From Bacteroidales bacterium (GTDB lineage Bacteria > Bacteroidota > Bacteroidia > Bacteroidales > UBA1715), in NCBI GenBank assembly GCA_016714605.1, contig JADKDL010000051.1:1-14804 (forward strand): a stretch of 14,804 nt of DNA, written 5' to 3'. This document shows positions 1 through 8,089 of this stretch, piece by piece. The number at the start of each line of letters is the position of its first letter. Position 1 is the stretch's first letter. Below the pieces are notes generated by a model. That model was not told the origin of the DNA and did no database searches. It saw nothing but the letters and a program-made list of their open reading frames with translations. A program made the position numbers and the translations under genes.

Positions 1-75
1 ATAAAAACAGTCTACAGCATTAGTTATGTTTTTCTAAGAATAAAATTGTACCTCTCTAAAAATACTTACAGATAA
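1..75 (+). CDS. Response regulator, C-terminal tail only (OmpR/PhoB-type)
   Basis: The first frame from base 1 reads IKTVYSISYVF and then runs to a stop at 73-75. This resembles the end of the winged-helix DNA-binding domain of OmpR/PhoB response regulators, where the family pattern is I-x-TVxGxGY. Both glycines of that pattern read as serine here, each a single G-to-A difference. The gene lies just upstream of, and on the same strand as, a sensor histidine kinase, the usual arrangement of a two-component pair. A one-base shift would end the protein at 57-59 instead. Only the last ~20 codons are visible, so the regulated genes are unknown and the assignment rests mainly on the motif plus context. 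Confidence 0.5.
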   Translation: MKTVYSISYVFLRIKLYLSKNTYR

Positions 76-148
76 TCAATAACCTTCAATTTGAAAAATT
101 GCAGATAAAAACTTTAAAAAATGCAGATAACACCAAACCTAAAGACAA

Positions 149-1399
149 TTGAAATTATTAAGAAAAACATTACTATGGTACATGCTCGTATCAGTTCCAT
201 TGTTCTAATAAGCATGAGTGGTTTTACTATTTTCTTAAATTAGTGATTACCAAACAAGTTGACACAACACTTTTTCAAGATAAAGAAGACATAGGAATTT
301 ATAAATAATAATAAAGATGACATTATCTGAACTATATAAAGTATAACCTGTAGCTGTTATTAAAAAAAAATTCGGAAGATAGCACTTAATGAATGAACAA
401 CTAAAATTTGTAACCATTCATGACACCAGCAGTACAGAATATGAAGCAGAGAAAGTGCTTATTTCATCGGTAATGATGAAAAATAAAAATATGTTATAAC
501 CTATATGAATCCTTTGTAAGCGATTCTCTAATATACAATGTGCCACATTTGCAATTTCATTATTTGTACTCCTCACCATTGGCATATCAATAGTACAACT
601 ATTAATTTCTAAAAAAATGTGGGAACCTTTTAAAATAACCTTGGCGGCAATTTCGAGATTTAGACCCGGAGAAAAAAATATTCCTGAGTTTGAAAAAACA
701 AATGACTAAGGAATTTACAGCTCTCAGATACTCTAAAAATAATGGTTTCTAGAATAAGTACAGACTTTGAAAGACAAAAAAATTCATTGACAATGTTTCG
801 CACGAATTACAAACTCCGGTTTCTGCCCGGCAATTACAGATGGATGCTGATTCAAAATACAACTAAACGAACATTCTGCTAAAATAATTGGGTGATGGAC
901 TCTACTCTGCATAAAATGAAACGTTTTATTACGCTCTATTGCTGCTTTCAAAATAGAAAACAATCAGTTTTAGATAAGAAACCAAAATAAATATAGAACT
1001 GATTATTGAAGATTATCTATTGAAGAATAAAGAACAACTTGACTATAAAACATCTTACCGTTCATAGAATTTATAATCGGAAAACGCGGTAAAAATTAAT
1101 CACACATTGGCAGAAATATTAATAAACAACCTATTAAATAATGCAATAAATCACAATTTAATAAATGGTTCAATTAGTATTGAAATAAATCAAAAAGAAT
1201 ATTTACTATTTCAAAATACCGGAAATCATATTGAAGTGAATCCTGATACACTGTTTCTAAAATATGTACATGGAGGACACATTGCAAAAAATCTACCGGA
1301 ATAGGCTTATGTTAGTAAAAGAAATATGCAATCATTACGGATATGAGTGTAAATTACAATTATGAAAATAAAATTCATTTCCCTAATTGTTCATTTTAA
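149..1399 (+). pseudogene. Sensor histidine kinase, multiply frameshifted
   Basis: Fragments in all three frames line up in order as one membrane sensor kinase of about 415 residues. They are an N-terminal membrane segment (WYMLVSVPLF, from a probable TTG start at 149), a periplasmic part (FYYFLKLVITKQVDTT and following), and a second membrane segment near 545-610 ending in KKMWEPF. The dimerisation/phosphoacceptor box VSHELQTPVSA has its His codon at 801-803. The ATP-binding N box LINNLLNNAINHN lies at about 1116-1155, and the C-terminal GIG...LVKEICNHYGYEC segment follows. The stop at 1397-1399 fits a C-terminus reading NYENKIHFPNCSF. Several breaks are repaired by one T in short T runs, for example near 203 and 222. 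As written the gene cannot give an intact kinase. It presumably autophosphorylates on His and passes the phosphate to the upstream regulator; its signal is unknown. Confidence 0.8.
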
Positions 1400-1508
1400 A
1401 TAATTGGTGCATTTTTAAGCAGAAATGTTTTACAAATTGTAAAATACTCATTCTCAATATTCAAAATAAATAAGTAAGAATTATAAAAGATATCATAAAA
1501 TACTGAAT

Positions 1509-1516
1509 TATATTTG
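1509..1516 (+). promoter_or_regulatory. Possible -7 box upstream of terC
   Basis: TATATTTG matches the Bacteroidota housekeeping -7 consensus TAnnTTTG and lies about 110 bp before the terC start. No TTG sits at the expected -33 spacing, so the match may be chance in AT-rich DNA. The rest of 1400-1628 shows no gene or other recognisable structure. Confidence 0.25.
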
Positions 1517-1628
1517 CCGGATTTTTATGAATATTAAATTATTCAGAAATATCTAAGACCCGAAACATCGTGTCGAAAATAATTTCTAATACAAAATTCT
1601 ATATTTATAAATTTTTAATAAAATAATT

Positions 1629-2618
1629 CATGAATTAAATAAAATTGATACCGTTTGGGTAATTTTCTTGACTTTTGTGGTATTGTTATTAACCTTGACA
1701 TGCTAGTTCTGCACAAAAGAATTCCTACTGAAATGAATAAAAAAGTGCCAAACTCCCAAGCTGCCAAAGGAAACAATTTGGGTTTTTAATTGGTCTAAGC
1801 TTCTCGGTAGTCGTATATTGGCTATATTCTGCTAATCGTAGCAAATCCAACATTGATTACGCCTTATCAAGCAATGTTGGAAATTACCTTAATAAGGAGA
1901 TTTAATAGAATTATCATTAAGTGTAGATAATTTGTTCGTAATTGCTATGATATTTGCATCTTTTTCTATTCCGGTAAAATATCAACATAGAGCTTTATTT
2001 TGGGGTATTCTAGGGCTATCATTTTTTTAGAGGTGTTTTATAGGCTTGGGTGTAGCTACAATAAATGCAATAAGCTGGATAGCTTTATATGTTTTGGTGC
2101 ATTACTCTTCTTCACCGCTTTGAAAATACTCAAAAGGAAGATGAAAACAAGATATGAGCAAAAGCAAATTGCTCATAGGTTAAAGATGACTCATAATTTA
2201 CATGATCAAGAAATTCTTTGTAAAATAAACGGCATAAAATACGCTACTCCTTTTTGGGGCGCTTGTAATAATTGAATTTCACCGATATTCTGTTTGCAAT
2301 TGACAGTATCCCTGCTATTCTTGCCGTTACAACCGATTCGTTTTAGTTTTCAGCTCAAACATTTTTGCAATACTTGGTTTTGCGATCTATGTACTCCTTT
2401 TGGCTGCAATGCTGCAAAATTCCATTATCTTAAATACAGCGTTATTGCCATATTGTTTTTATGTTTCAATAAAACTATTGATAATTAAATATATTCACAT
2501 GCCAGAATGGTTATCACTCTCTCTGTTATTAGGGGTTTCTTTAGCCATTGGAATAATTGTTTCTTATTCAAAAAATGGAAAAAGAGACCGTATAGTTCTT
2601 AATTTAAAGACGTTATAA
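1629..2618 (+). pseudogene. TerC/Alx-family integral membrane protein, frameshifted
   Basis: Ordered fragments in different frames match the TerC family, multi-spanning inner-membrane proteins linked to metal-ion (Mn) export and tellurite resistance. They include LDMLVLHKR near the N-terminus and the hallmark ELSLSVDNLFVIAMIFASF (about 1908-1964). KYQHRALFWGILG follows, then a WIALYVFGALLFFTALKI segment after a one-T repair, KINGIKYATPF (about 2222-2254), and the second acidic motif TDILFAIDSIPA (about 2278-2313). The C-terminal FHYLKYS...MPEWLSLSLLLGV stretch runs to the stop at 2616-2618. The total length of about 320 codons is normal for the family, so nothing large is missing. Breaks at 2022-2028 (one T too many), 2036-2039 and 2092-2095 (one T too few) are in homopolymers. 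The start near 1629 is approximate. It is monocistronic by position, between the sensor kinase and the aromatic amino acid leader. Confidence 0.8.
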
Positions 2619-2672
2619 TAATTTCATTAAATAACGAAAAATAATTTTTTAAATTTTAATACTTTATCTACA

Positions 2673-2701
2673 TTGAATTTTCAAAAATTAAATTAAATTT
2701 G
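2673..2701 (+). promoter_or_regulatory. Bacteroidota-type promoter of the pheA-tyrA-DAHP synthase unit
   Basis: TTG at 2673-2675 and TAAATTTG at 2694-2701 are separated by 18 bases, fitting the TTG-N17-23-TAnnTTTG layout of Bacteroidota sigma-ABfr promoters. Transcription would begin near 2708, just before the leader open frame. The surrounding DNA is AT-rich, so chance matches are possible, but spacing and location both suit the role. Confidence 0.5.
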
Positions 2702-2711
2702 TCAACAAATA

Positions 2712-2771
2712 TTGAAATCGCTTAATAACATCAAACTCATTTTTTCTTTTTATTTTACTTTTAAAAAGTAG
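2712..2771 (+). CDS. Putative Phe/Tyr-rich leader peptide of the pheA unit
   Basis: A 19-codon frame opening with TTG (one inserted T away from ATG) reads MKSLNNIKLIFSFYFTFKK and stops at 2769-2771. It lies between a promoter-like sequence and an intrinsic terminator, upstream of pheA, and contains four Phe codons and one Tyr codon in its last nine. One extra A in the run near 2727 would shift it to MKSLNKHQTHFFFLFYF, with six of the last seven codons Phe or Tyr and a stop at 2762-2764. That form looks even more like a classic attenuation leader, and single-base losses in A/T runs are common in this part of the window. Ribosome stalling at Phe/Tyr codons when charged tRNA is scarce would be the expected role. 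No expression evidence is available; the T-rich composition alone could generate Phe codons. Confidence 0.45.
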   Translation: MKSLNNIKLIFSFYFTFKK

Positions 2772-2779
2772 AACTGGGG

Positions 2780-2801
2780 TTTGTGTATTAGCAGGCACAA
2801 A
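2780..2801 (+). promoter_or_regulatory. Leader hairpin between leader peptide and terminator
   Basis: TTTGTG (2780-2785) can pair with CACAAA (2796-2801) around a 10-base loop, just after the leader peptide stop. In an attenuator this could be the pause hairpin or one arm of the antiterminator. The stem is only six pairs, so it is weak on its own. Confidence 0.35.
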
Positions 2802-2807
2802 TAATAG

Positions 2808-2836
2808 AAAGCCGAAATTCGGGGCTTTTTTTTTTT
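2808..2836 (+). terminator. Intrinsic terminator/attenuator upstream of pheA
   Basis: AAAGCC (2808-2813) pairs with GGCTTT (2823-2828), and an 11-base T run spans 2826-2836. It lies about 40 bp before the pheA start and after the Phe/Tyr-rich leader, so it may act as a regulated attenuator. It could instead simply terminate terC transcription, whose stop is about 190 bp upstream. Confidence 0.7.
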
Positions 2837-2873
2837 CAAAAAATTTGTTACATACCAAACAACAATTTTAAGT

Positions 2874-3696
2874 ATGAATAAAAAGTAAAAGTGGCAATAC
2901 AAGGTATCTATATGGTGCATTTCACGAAATAGCTGACAAACAACATTTTTGGACTAAACGTTGAAACAATACAATGCCTAAATTTCAAACAAGTATTTCA
3001 AAGCGTGGTAAAGGCAGAAGCTACTCATGGAATCATTACCATTGAAACACAATTGCAGGAAGTTTACTTTCAATTACACACACTAGAAAGATTCAAGGCT
3101 TAGAATTGTTGGAGAAGTAGTGCTGCATATAAAACAAAACCTTATGGCACTGCCGGGAACAAATATAAAGATGTGAAAAGTACCATTCTCACCCAATAGC
3201 TATTTTGCAGACAAAAGATTGTTGGTACTTACCCAAGTAAAATTAGTGCGGATAAGACGACACCGCTTCAATTGCCAAAATGGTATCCAGAAAATAAAAT
3301 GGGAAAACGTTGGTGCAATTGCCGGCAATGAAGCTACAGAATATATATGGATTAGAAATTCTTGATCATGGCATTGAAACGAATAAAAAAATTACACCCC
3401 GTTTTCTTATATTCCACTAAAAAACCTAATGAAATGAAGAACACAACTACGCTCATTCTTCAATTGGGTCTATCCGGGTGCTCTTGCCGATATTTTACCA
3501 TTCTATCAAATAATAATATTAACCTTACTGGAATTCAATCCTTCGCTATCTTAGGATAGACCTTATGAACCATTTCTTTTATATAGACCTAGGTGGGACA
3601 ATAGAAATGATCATGAAACGCCCTCATGCTATGGTAAAAGGCTACGGCCTTTCTATTTTGGGAATATCCGAAATCAAGAAATTTTTTTCAAAGTAA
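2874..3696 (+). pseudogene. pheA: Prephenate dehydratase, multiply frameshifted
   Basis: PheA converts prephenate to phenylpyruvate, the committed step to phenylalanine. Reading across frames recovers, in order, VKVAIQGI at the start, then FGLNVETIQCLNFKQVFQ. The catalytic-domain signature IENTIAGSL is restored by one A in the run near 3041. It is followed by LRIVGEVVLHIKQNLMALPG, the SHPIAI segment, and LYGLEILDHGIETNKK (about 3342-3390), which is the substrate-site and link region. A C-terminal regulatory ACT domain shows GALADIL...NNINLTGIQS (about 3474-3540) and FYIDL. Length is close to the normal ~280 codons, so the gene is full-size but broken by many single-base shifts. It is first in a unit with tyrA and DAHP synthase-chorismate mutase and sits behind a candidate attenuator. 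ACT domains of this enzyme normally bind phenylalanine for feedback inhibition. Confidence 0.85.
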
Positions 3697-3746
3697 GGTG
3701 AAGACTGTTTCTTTAGATAATAGTATTTATAAAGATATCATTAATA

Positions 3747-4430
3747 ATGAATATAGTAATATAATTGGTACCGGACTTGGCGGTTCGAGGCCTAAGAATA
3801 AAGTTCCAAACAACAATAATTGGAGTAGATGCTGAAGACAATCTTAATAGAGCTCTCGGACTTGGAATCAATGATAAAAAACTACAACTCAAAGAGGCTT
3901 TGAAAATTACTTAATCTTGTTGATTTGGCAATACCTGTTGATGCGGAGAGGAATTTACTTAGGGGATAGTAGATGCTACTCTGAGATAATACTACTGTTA
4001 TTGATATGGGCTCTACAAAAAAAGGTATTTGCGAAATTGTAAGTAATCACCCAAAACGCAAGAATTTTGTAGCATCGCACCCTATTGCAGGTACTGAAAA
4101 TTCGGGACCAGAAGCTGCTTTTCCCAGCATGAAGGAAAAACAACGCCGTAATCTGCATTCGAATTAAAAGGACCCCAGATGTATTAAACCCACCGAAACT
4201 TCATAGCATACTGGGCATGAATATCATATACATGAATGCAGAAGAACACGACAAACATATTGCTTACGTTTCTCATCTTACCCACGTTATTGCTTATGCT
4301 TTGAGTTTAACGGTGTTAGAAATAGAAAAAAACGAAAAAACAATTTTCGAACTATATTTCACTAATTGCTGATGCAAATGCAATAAGAAAAATATTAAGC
4401 AAAGATACATTGACAATAAACAAAAGATAA
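3747..4430 (+). pseudogene. tyrA: Prephenate dehydrogenase, frameshifted and internally deleted
   Basis: TyrA oxidises prephenate to 4-hydroxyphenylpyruvate on the way to tyrosine. The start MNIV...IGTGLGGS (ATG at 3747) is the NAD-binding Rossmann loop. It is followed by IGVDAEDNLNRALGLGIND, a PVDAERNLL segment, the diagnostic VIDMGSTKKGICEIV and FVASHPIAGTENSGPEAAF (about 4060-4125), and YMNAEEHDKHIAYVSHL with the conserved His pair (about 4230-4281). The C-terminal ADANAIRKILSKD ends at the stop 4428-4430. The family is usually ~280 residues; the span here allows only ~228. The missing block follows KTIFE and should contain the GGF...RLAKSS region, so about 55 residues appear deleted. No aminotransferase gene lies between pheA and tyrA, unlike the order I recall in many Bacteroidota. 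Confidence 0.85.
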
Positions 4431-4469
4431 TCTTAATTATGACAAAGCAAATAATAAAACAATTATAAA

Positions 4470-5553
4470 ATGGAAGTAAAATTACAGATAGACCCAATGT
4501 CTTCGTGGGGAGTAGAAAGTGAAAGACCGCTGCTTATTGCTGGTCCGTGCAGTGCCGAAACAGAAGAGCAAGTTATGGAAACTGCAAAAGCACTTTCTCA
4601 AAAGGTGTAAAAATATTCAGAGCAAGTATTGGAAGCCTCGTGCCAGACACGATACATATGAAGGCGGAGGTTCTGTAGGTTTGTAACTGGCTAGAAAGAA
4701 ATTGAAAAGACGAAACTGGCAGCTCCATAAAGTAGTGAATGTAAAACATGTATACGAAGCTCTAAAAGGTGGTGTAGATATACTTTGGATAGGTGCTAGA
4801 ACTTCAGCAAACCCATTCTCTGTTCAAGAAATTGCCGATGCTTTGCAAGGTGTAGATATTCCTGTGTTGATTAAAAATCCAGTAAACCCCGATGTTGAAC
4901 TCTGGATTGGTGCTATAGAAAGAATCGCCGGAGCCGGTATTACTAAACTAGGTGCAATACACCGAGGTTTCTCAAGCTTCAACAAAGAAAAATATAGAAA
5001 CGTGCCTCAATGGCAAGTAGCTATAGAGCTTAAAAGAAGGATGAAAAACCTTCCAATTATTTGCGACCCTAGTCATATTGCCGGTAAAGCCGATTTGATT
5101 TATGAGGTTTCTCAAAAAGCTATGGATCTGGGTCAAGATGGTCTTATCATTGAAACTCATCCAAACCCGAGAGTGGCTCTAAGCGACGGAAAACAGCAAC
5201 TAACTCCAAAACAATTATTTACCGATGTTATGGATAGACTTGTTATTAGACAAGAACAAATAGACAATCCTCAATTCAAAGAATCAATTGAAGTTCTTAG
5301 ATCGCAAATTGATCAAATTGATTATCAACTTATTGATGTAATCGAGAAAAGAATGGAGCTGGTTAAAGAAATTGGTATTAGTAAGAAAGCTAACAATATT
5401 AGAATATTACAAAGCAATAGATGGGAAGAAATTATTGAAACTGCTATAATTAAAGGCAAAGAAAAAGGTCTAAGTGAAGAGTTTATAAATAATTTTTTTA
5501 AAGCTATTCACCAAGAGTCTATAAGTATACAAACTGAGATACTTAACAAATAA
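4470..5553 (+). pseudogene. DAHP synthase / chorismate mutase fusion, N-terminal part frameshifted
   Basis: This bifunctional enzyme condenses PEP and erythrose 4-phosphate to DAHP (entry to the shikimate pathway) and also converts chorismate to prephenate. The start at 4470 reads to LIAGPCSAETEEQV, the family's PEP-site signature, before a frame break at 4600-4603 (one A short). Further single-base breaks lie at 4629-4630 (one T short) and in 4682-4735. KPRARHDTYEGG (about 4636-4671) is readable between them. From 4702 one uninterrupted 283-codon frame runs to 5553. It carries ILWIGARTSANPFSVQE, VLIKNPVNPD, GFSSFNKEKYRNVPQWQ and CDPSHIAGK of the class I-beta DAHP synthase. A linker follows, then an AroQ-type chorismate mutase (about residues 190-283) with LRSQIDQIDYQL, IGISKKAN, NRWEEII and AIHQES. 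The intact 3' part suggests a working gene until recently, or a base-calling fault upstream. Confidence 0.88.
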
Positions 5554-5562
5554 ATTCTTAAC

Positions 5563-5602
5563 AGACAGGAGTTGCCACTTTAAAGGAACTCCTGTCTATT
5601 TT
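5563..5602 (+). terminator. Strong intrinsic terminator after DAHP synthase-chorismate mutase
   Basis: AGACAGGAGTT (5563-5573) and AACTCCTGTCT (5587-5597) form a perfect 11-bp stem with a 13-base loop, followed by ATTTTT. It begins 10 bases after the stop codon and separates the pheA-tyrA-DAHP synthase unit from the aroB-aroC unit. Confidence 0.9.
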
Positions 5603-5828
5603 TACTGATTTTGCATCAGAATAACGAAAACAATCATTGTGCTATAAGCCAGATTTACACTACCAAAATATTAAAATAAATTCAATGTTTTTTCTTTTCT
5701 AATTTCGACTTTATATATTGACAAGACTTGGTATTATATTCTGATTAAAAAATTATTTTTGCAAAGCAGATAGTTAGCTTTTATAAATAATATTAAAAGC
5801 TAGATTTAAAATAATTAATTGTGGGTAA
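5603..5828 (+). other. Disrupted aroB 5' region with possible promoter
   Basis: No intact gene lies here. TATTTTTG at 5754-5761 matches the TAnnTTTG -7 consensus, with a TTG at 5728-5730 (23-base spacing), so it may be the promoter of the aroB unit. In the aroB frame, just before the stop at 5826-5828, the sequence reads FKIINCG. This resembles the segment that normally precedes the GE-x-x-K motif in dehydroquinate synthase, suggesting that aroB once extended upstream. The first part of AroB is not recognisable in any frame. Confidence 0.4.
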
Positions 5829-5903
5829 ATAACAAATGCAGACACTCGTAATAGACTTTTTGAAGAGCTAACGAATAATGAATTCGACAGGTCATCATAT
5901 ATT

Positions 5904-6683
5904 TTGGCAATTGGAGGTGGCATAGTGTGCGATATTAGTGGCTTTGCAGCATCATGTTTTATGCGTGGTATTGACTTTGGTTTTATCTCCACTACCCTAC
6001 TCTCTCAGGTGGATGCTAGTGTAGGTGGAAAAAATGGCATTAACTTCAAGGGATACAAGAATATGATTGGAAATTTCAATCTACCTCAATTTGTAATCTG
6101 CGATCCGGAAATGCTTAAGTCACTAAAAAAAGAAGATTTGCTCTGTGGTATGGGCGAGGTTGTAAAGCATGGAATTATTGCCGACAAATCGTTGTTTGAA
6201 TTTATAGAGAAAAATGCCGCATTAGCACTCCAATCAGACCCAAAAGTATTGGAACGTTTTGTTTATGATTCGGTGGTAATAAAATCGGGCATTGTAAACA
6301 AAGATGCAAGAGAAAAAGGTGAACGAAGAAAACTTAATTTCGGGCATACCTTCGGACATGCTATTGAAAAGGTAAAACAAATACCTCATGGCATGGCTAT
6401 AAGTATAGGCATGGTAGTAGCAGCAGAATTGTCTGTTTCTAGAAATTTGCTATCTAGAGCCGAAGCCGACAGAATTAAAAATGTATTAAAAAGCTTACAG
6501 TTACCTACACAAATTGATATAAAAGCAGAAGAAGCTCTCAATGCTCTAAAAAGAGACAAAAAAAGAGATGGTGATTCTATTCATTTTGTGTTATTAAAAA
6601 GTATTGGAGAAGCTGTAATTGAAGAAATAACGATAAAAGAACTTGAAAAAATAGCATATGAAGTGTGTGTGTATCCAGGATAA
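5904..6683 (+). CDS. aroB: 3-dehydroquinate synthase, N-terminally truncated
   Basis: AroB converts DAHP to 3-dehydroquinate using NAD and a divalent metal. The readable protein has AIGGGIVCDISGFAAS (glycine-rich NAD site), FMRGIDFGFISTTLLSQVD, ASVGGKNGINFKGYKNMIG, and EVVKHGIIADKSLFE. It continues with RRKLNFGHTFGHAIEK and IPHGMAISIGMV (metal-binding Glu/His residues), then KRDKKRDGDSIHFVLL. The frame is open from 5829, giving TRNRLFEELTNNEFDRSSYIL ahead of the TTG at 5904, but it has no usual start codon and is stopped by TAA at 5826-5828. About 65-90 N-terminal residues of a normal ~350 are missing, including part of the nucleotide-binding domain, so activity is doubtful as written. It overlaps aroD by 26 bp. 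The proline of the usual IPTTLL motif is Ser here. Confidence 0.85.
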   Translation: MAIGGGIVCDISGFAASCFMRGIDFGFISTTLLSQVDASVGGKNGINFKGYKNMIGNFNLPQFVICDPEMLKSLKKEDLLCGMGEVVKHGIIADKSLFEFIEKNAALALQSDPKVLERFVYDSVVIKSGIVNKDAREKGERRKLNFGHTFGHAIEKVKQIPHGMAISIGMVVAAELSVSRNLLSRAEADRIKNVLKSLQLPTQIDIKAEEALNALKRDKKRDGDSIHFVLLKSIGEAVIEEITIKELEKIAYEVCVYPG

Positions 6684-7290
6684 AGGTCTCAAAGCATGTC
6701 TTGATGCATTGAGAAACATAGAAATGGCCGAAATAAGACTTGACCTTACGCAACTTACTGCTGAAGAAACGTCTAATCTTTTTAAATCTGCCAATGTTCC
6801 TTTAATAGCCACTTGCAGATACGATTCTATTTCAGACCAAGACCGAATGATATTGCTCAAAGCTGCCATTGCTGGTGGTGCAGCATTTGTAGATCTTGAA
6901 ATTGAAGCCAATGAACAATTTAAATCAGAAATGAAATCTTTTGCAAAAAAACATAATTGCAATATCATCATTTCATATCATAATTATAAAGAAACTGCTT
7001 CAAAAGAAACGCTTCAAATACTTATAGACCAGTGTTTCAGAGAAGGTGCCAACATAGCTAAAATTGCTACAATGGTAAATACCGAGCAAGATGCTGCCCG
7101 TTTATTAGGTTTATATGAAAAGAACAAAAATCTAATAGCTTTAGGTATGGGCGAAAAAGGAAAAATAACTAGAGTGGCTGCTCTAAAATTAGGCGCTCCC
7201 TTTACTTTTGCTGCAAAAGACTCATTGTCGGCAACGGCTCCGGGTCAACTTACTCTCAATGAATTTGAAACAATATATTCACTTCTATAA
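6658..7290 (+). CDS. aroD: 3-dehydroquinate dehydratase, type I
   Basis: AroD removes water from 3-dehydroquinate to give 3-dehydroshikimate through a Schiff-base lysine. The 210-residue protein is intact and of typical type I length. Visible active-site elements are EIRLDL (substrate-binding Glu and Arg), IATCRYD, the catalytic His in IISYHNYKET (about residues 104-113), and the Schiff-base Lys in NIAKIATM. The C-terminal substrate loop reads GMGEKGKITRVAALKLGAP, and APGQLTL follows. Its start overlaps the end of aroB by 26 bp, and its TAA stop shares one base with the ATG of aroE (TAATG), implying translational coupling. The start at 6658 is the natural one because MKCVCIQDKG leads directly into the first beta strand. 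The type II dodecameric enzyme is excluded by the motifs. Confidence 0.95.
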   Translation: MKCVCIQDKGLKACLDALRNIEMAEIRLDLTQLTAEETSNLFKSANVPLIATCRYDSISDQDRMILLKAAIAGGAAFVDLEIEANEQFKSEMKSFAKKHNCNIIISYHNYKETASKETLQILIDQCFREGANIAKIATMVNTEQDAARLLGLYEKNKNLIALGMGEKGKITRVAALKLGAPFTFAAKDSLSATAPGQLTLNEFETIYSLL

Positions 7291-8089
7291 TGTCTGAAAC
7301 AAAACTATTTGCAGTAACCGGCAACCCCATTCTTCACAGCAAGAGTCCGTGTATGTTTAATAATGCCTTTGAATCAATGAATTTAGAGGCTCGCTACATA
7401 AGAATAGCTGCTGACTCTGCTACTGAAGCAATTTACTTATTCAATAAAACTGAACTAAGCGGCATGAATGTAACCGCTCCATTCAAAGAAGATATAATGC
7501 CATTCTTAGACATAATAGACGATGATGCTCAGAAAATTGGCAGCGTTAATACTGTTGTGAAAAAAGATGGTAAATTAATAGGCTATAATACTGATCATTA
7601 CGGTGTTGCTAACTCTATAATTGAAGCCGATATCAGTTTGAAAGATATAAATGCGGTAGTAATTGGAGCAGGTGGAGCAGGCAAAGCAGCTGCATTTGGA
7701 CTGGTGAAAAACGGTGCTAAAGTTACTATAGTAAACAGAACATTAGCAAAAGCAAAAGCAGCAGCTCAGACGGCCCGGTTGCAAATATGATTCGTTTGAC
7801 AATCTAAAATCTATTTTAAAACAGAGAATACGCTTATTGTTTTTCGCTGAGTCAGAATGTCAACCCTATAAAAATAAATGGCTTAATAAAAAACCACCTC
7901 ATTTTCGATGCAAACTATAAAAATTCGCCATTCAAAGAAGATGCTGAGAAAATTGGTTGCAAAATAATAAATGGAGAAAACTGGTTACTAAACCAAGCTA
8001 TTCCTGCCTTTAGACTTTTTATGGATATGGAACCGGATCATGTAGCAATGAAAAATGGTCTAGGAATGTATGATTTAGATAAGAAATTA
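7290..8089 (+). pseudogene. aroE: Shikimate dehydrogenase domain of an AroE-AroK fusion, frameshifted
   Basis: AroE reduces 3-dehydroshikimate to shikimate with NADPH. The first 166 codons (to 7790) are intact: GNPILHSKSPCMFNNAF (shikimate-binding Ser pair), MNVTAPFKEDI (catalytic Lys), GSVNTVV and LIGYNTDHYG (Asn/Asp of the active site), and VVIGAGGAGKAAAFGL plus TIVNRT for NADP. The frame then shifts three times within about 70 bp: near 7771-7777, at 7818-7821 (one A short) and at 7840-7844 (one T short). After repair it continues through GCKYDSFDNLKSIL, IVFSLSQNVNPIKI, LIFDANYKNSPFKEDAE and INGENWLLNQAIPAFRLF. The last is the C-terminal Gln motif of AroE. No stop separates this from the shikimate kinase domain, so the natural product would be a ~440-residue fusion. 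Confidence 0.88.

Noticed and set aside
3976..4497. Two short minus-strand open frames (3976-4158 and 4294-4497)
   Set aside because: They lie antisense to tyrA, whose motifs (GSTKKGICEIV, SHPIAGTENSGP, HDKHIAYVSH) are clear on the plus strand. The minus-strand peptides show no family motif.
5685..5702. Five-codon MFFLF frame upstream of aroB as a second leader peptide
   Set aside because: It is too short, the DNA is T-rich, and no terminator hairpin lies between it and aroB.
6594..6971. 125-residue minus-strand open frame
   Set aside because: It is the antisense shadow of the well-supported aroB 3' end and aroD.
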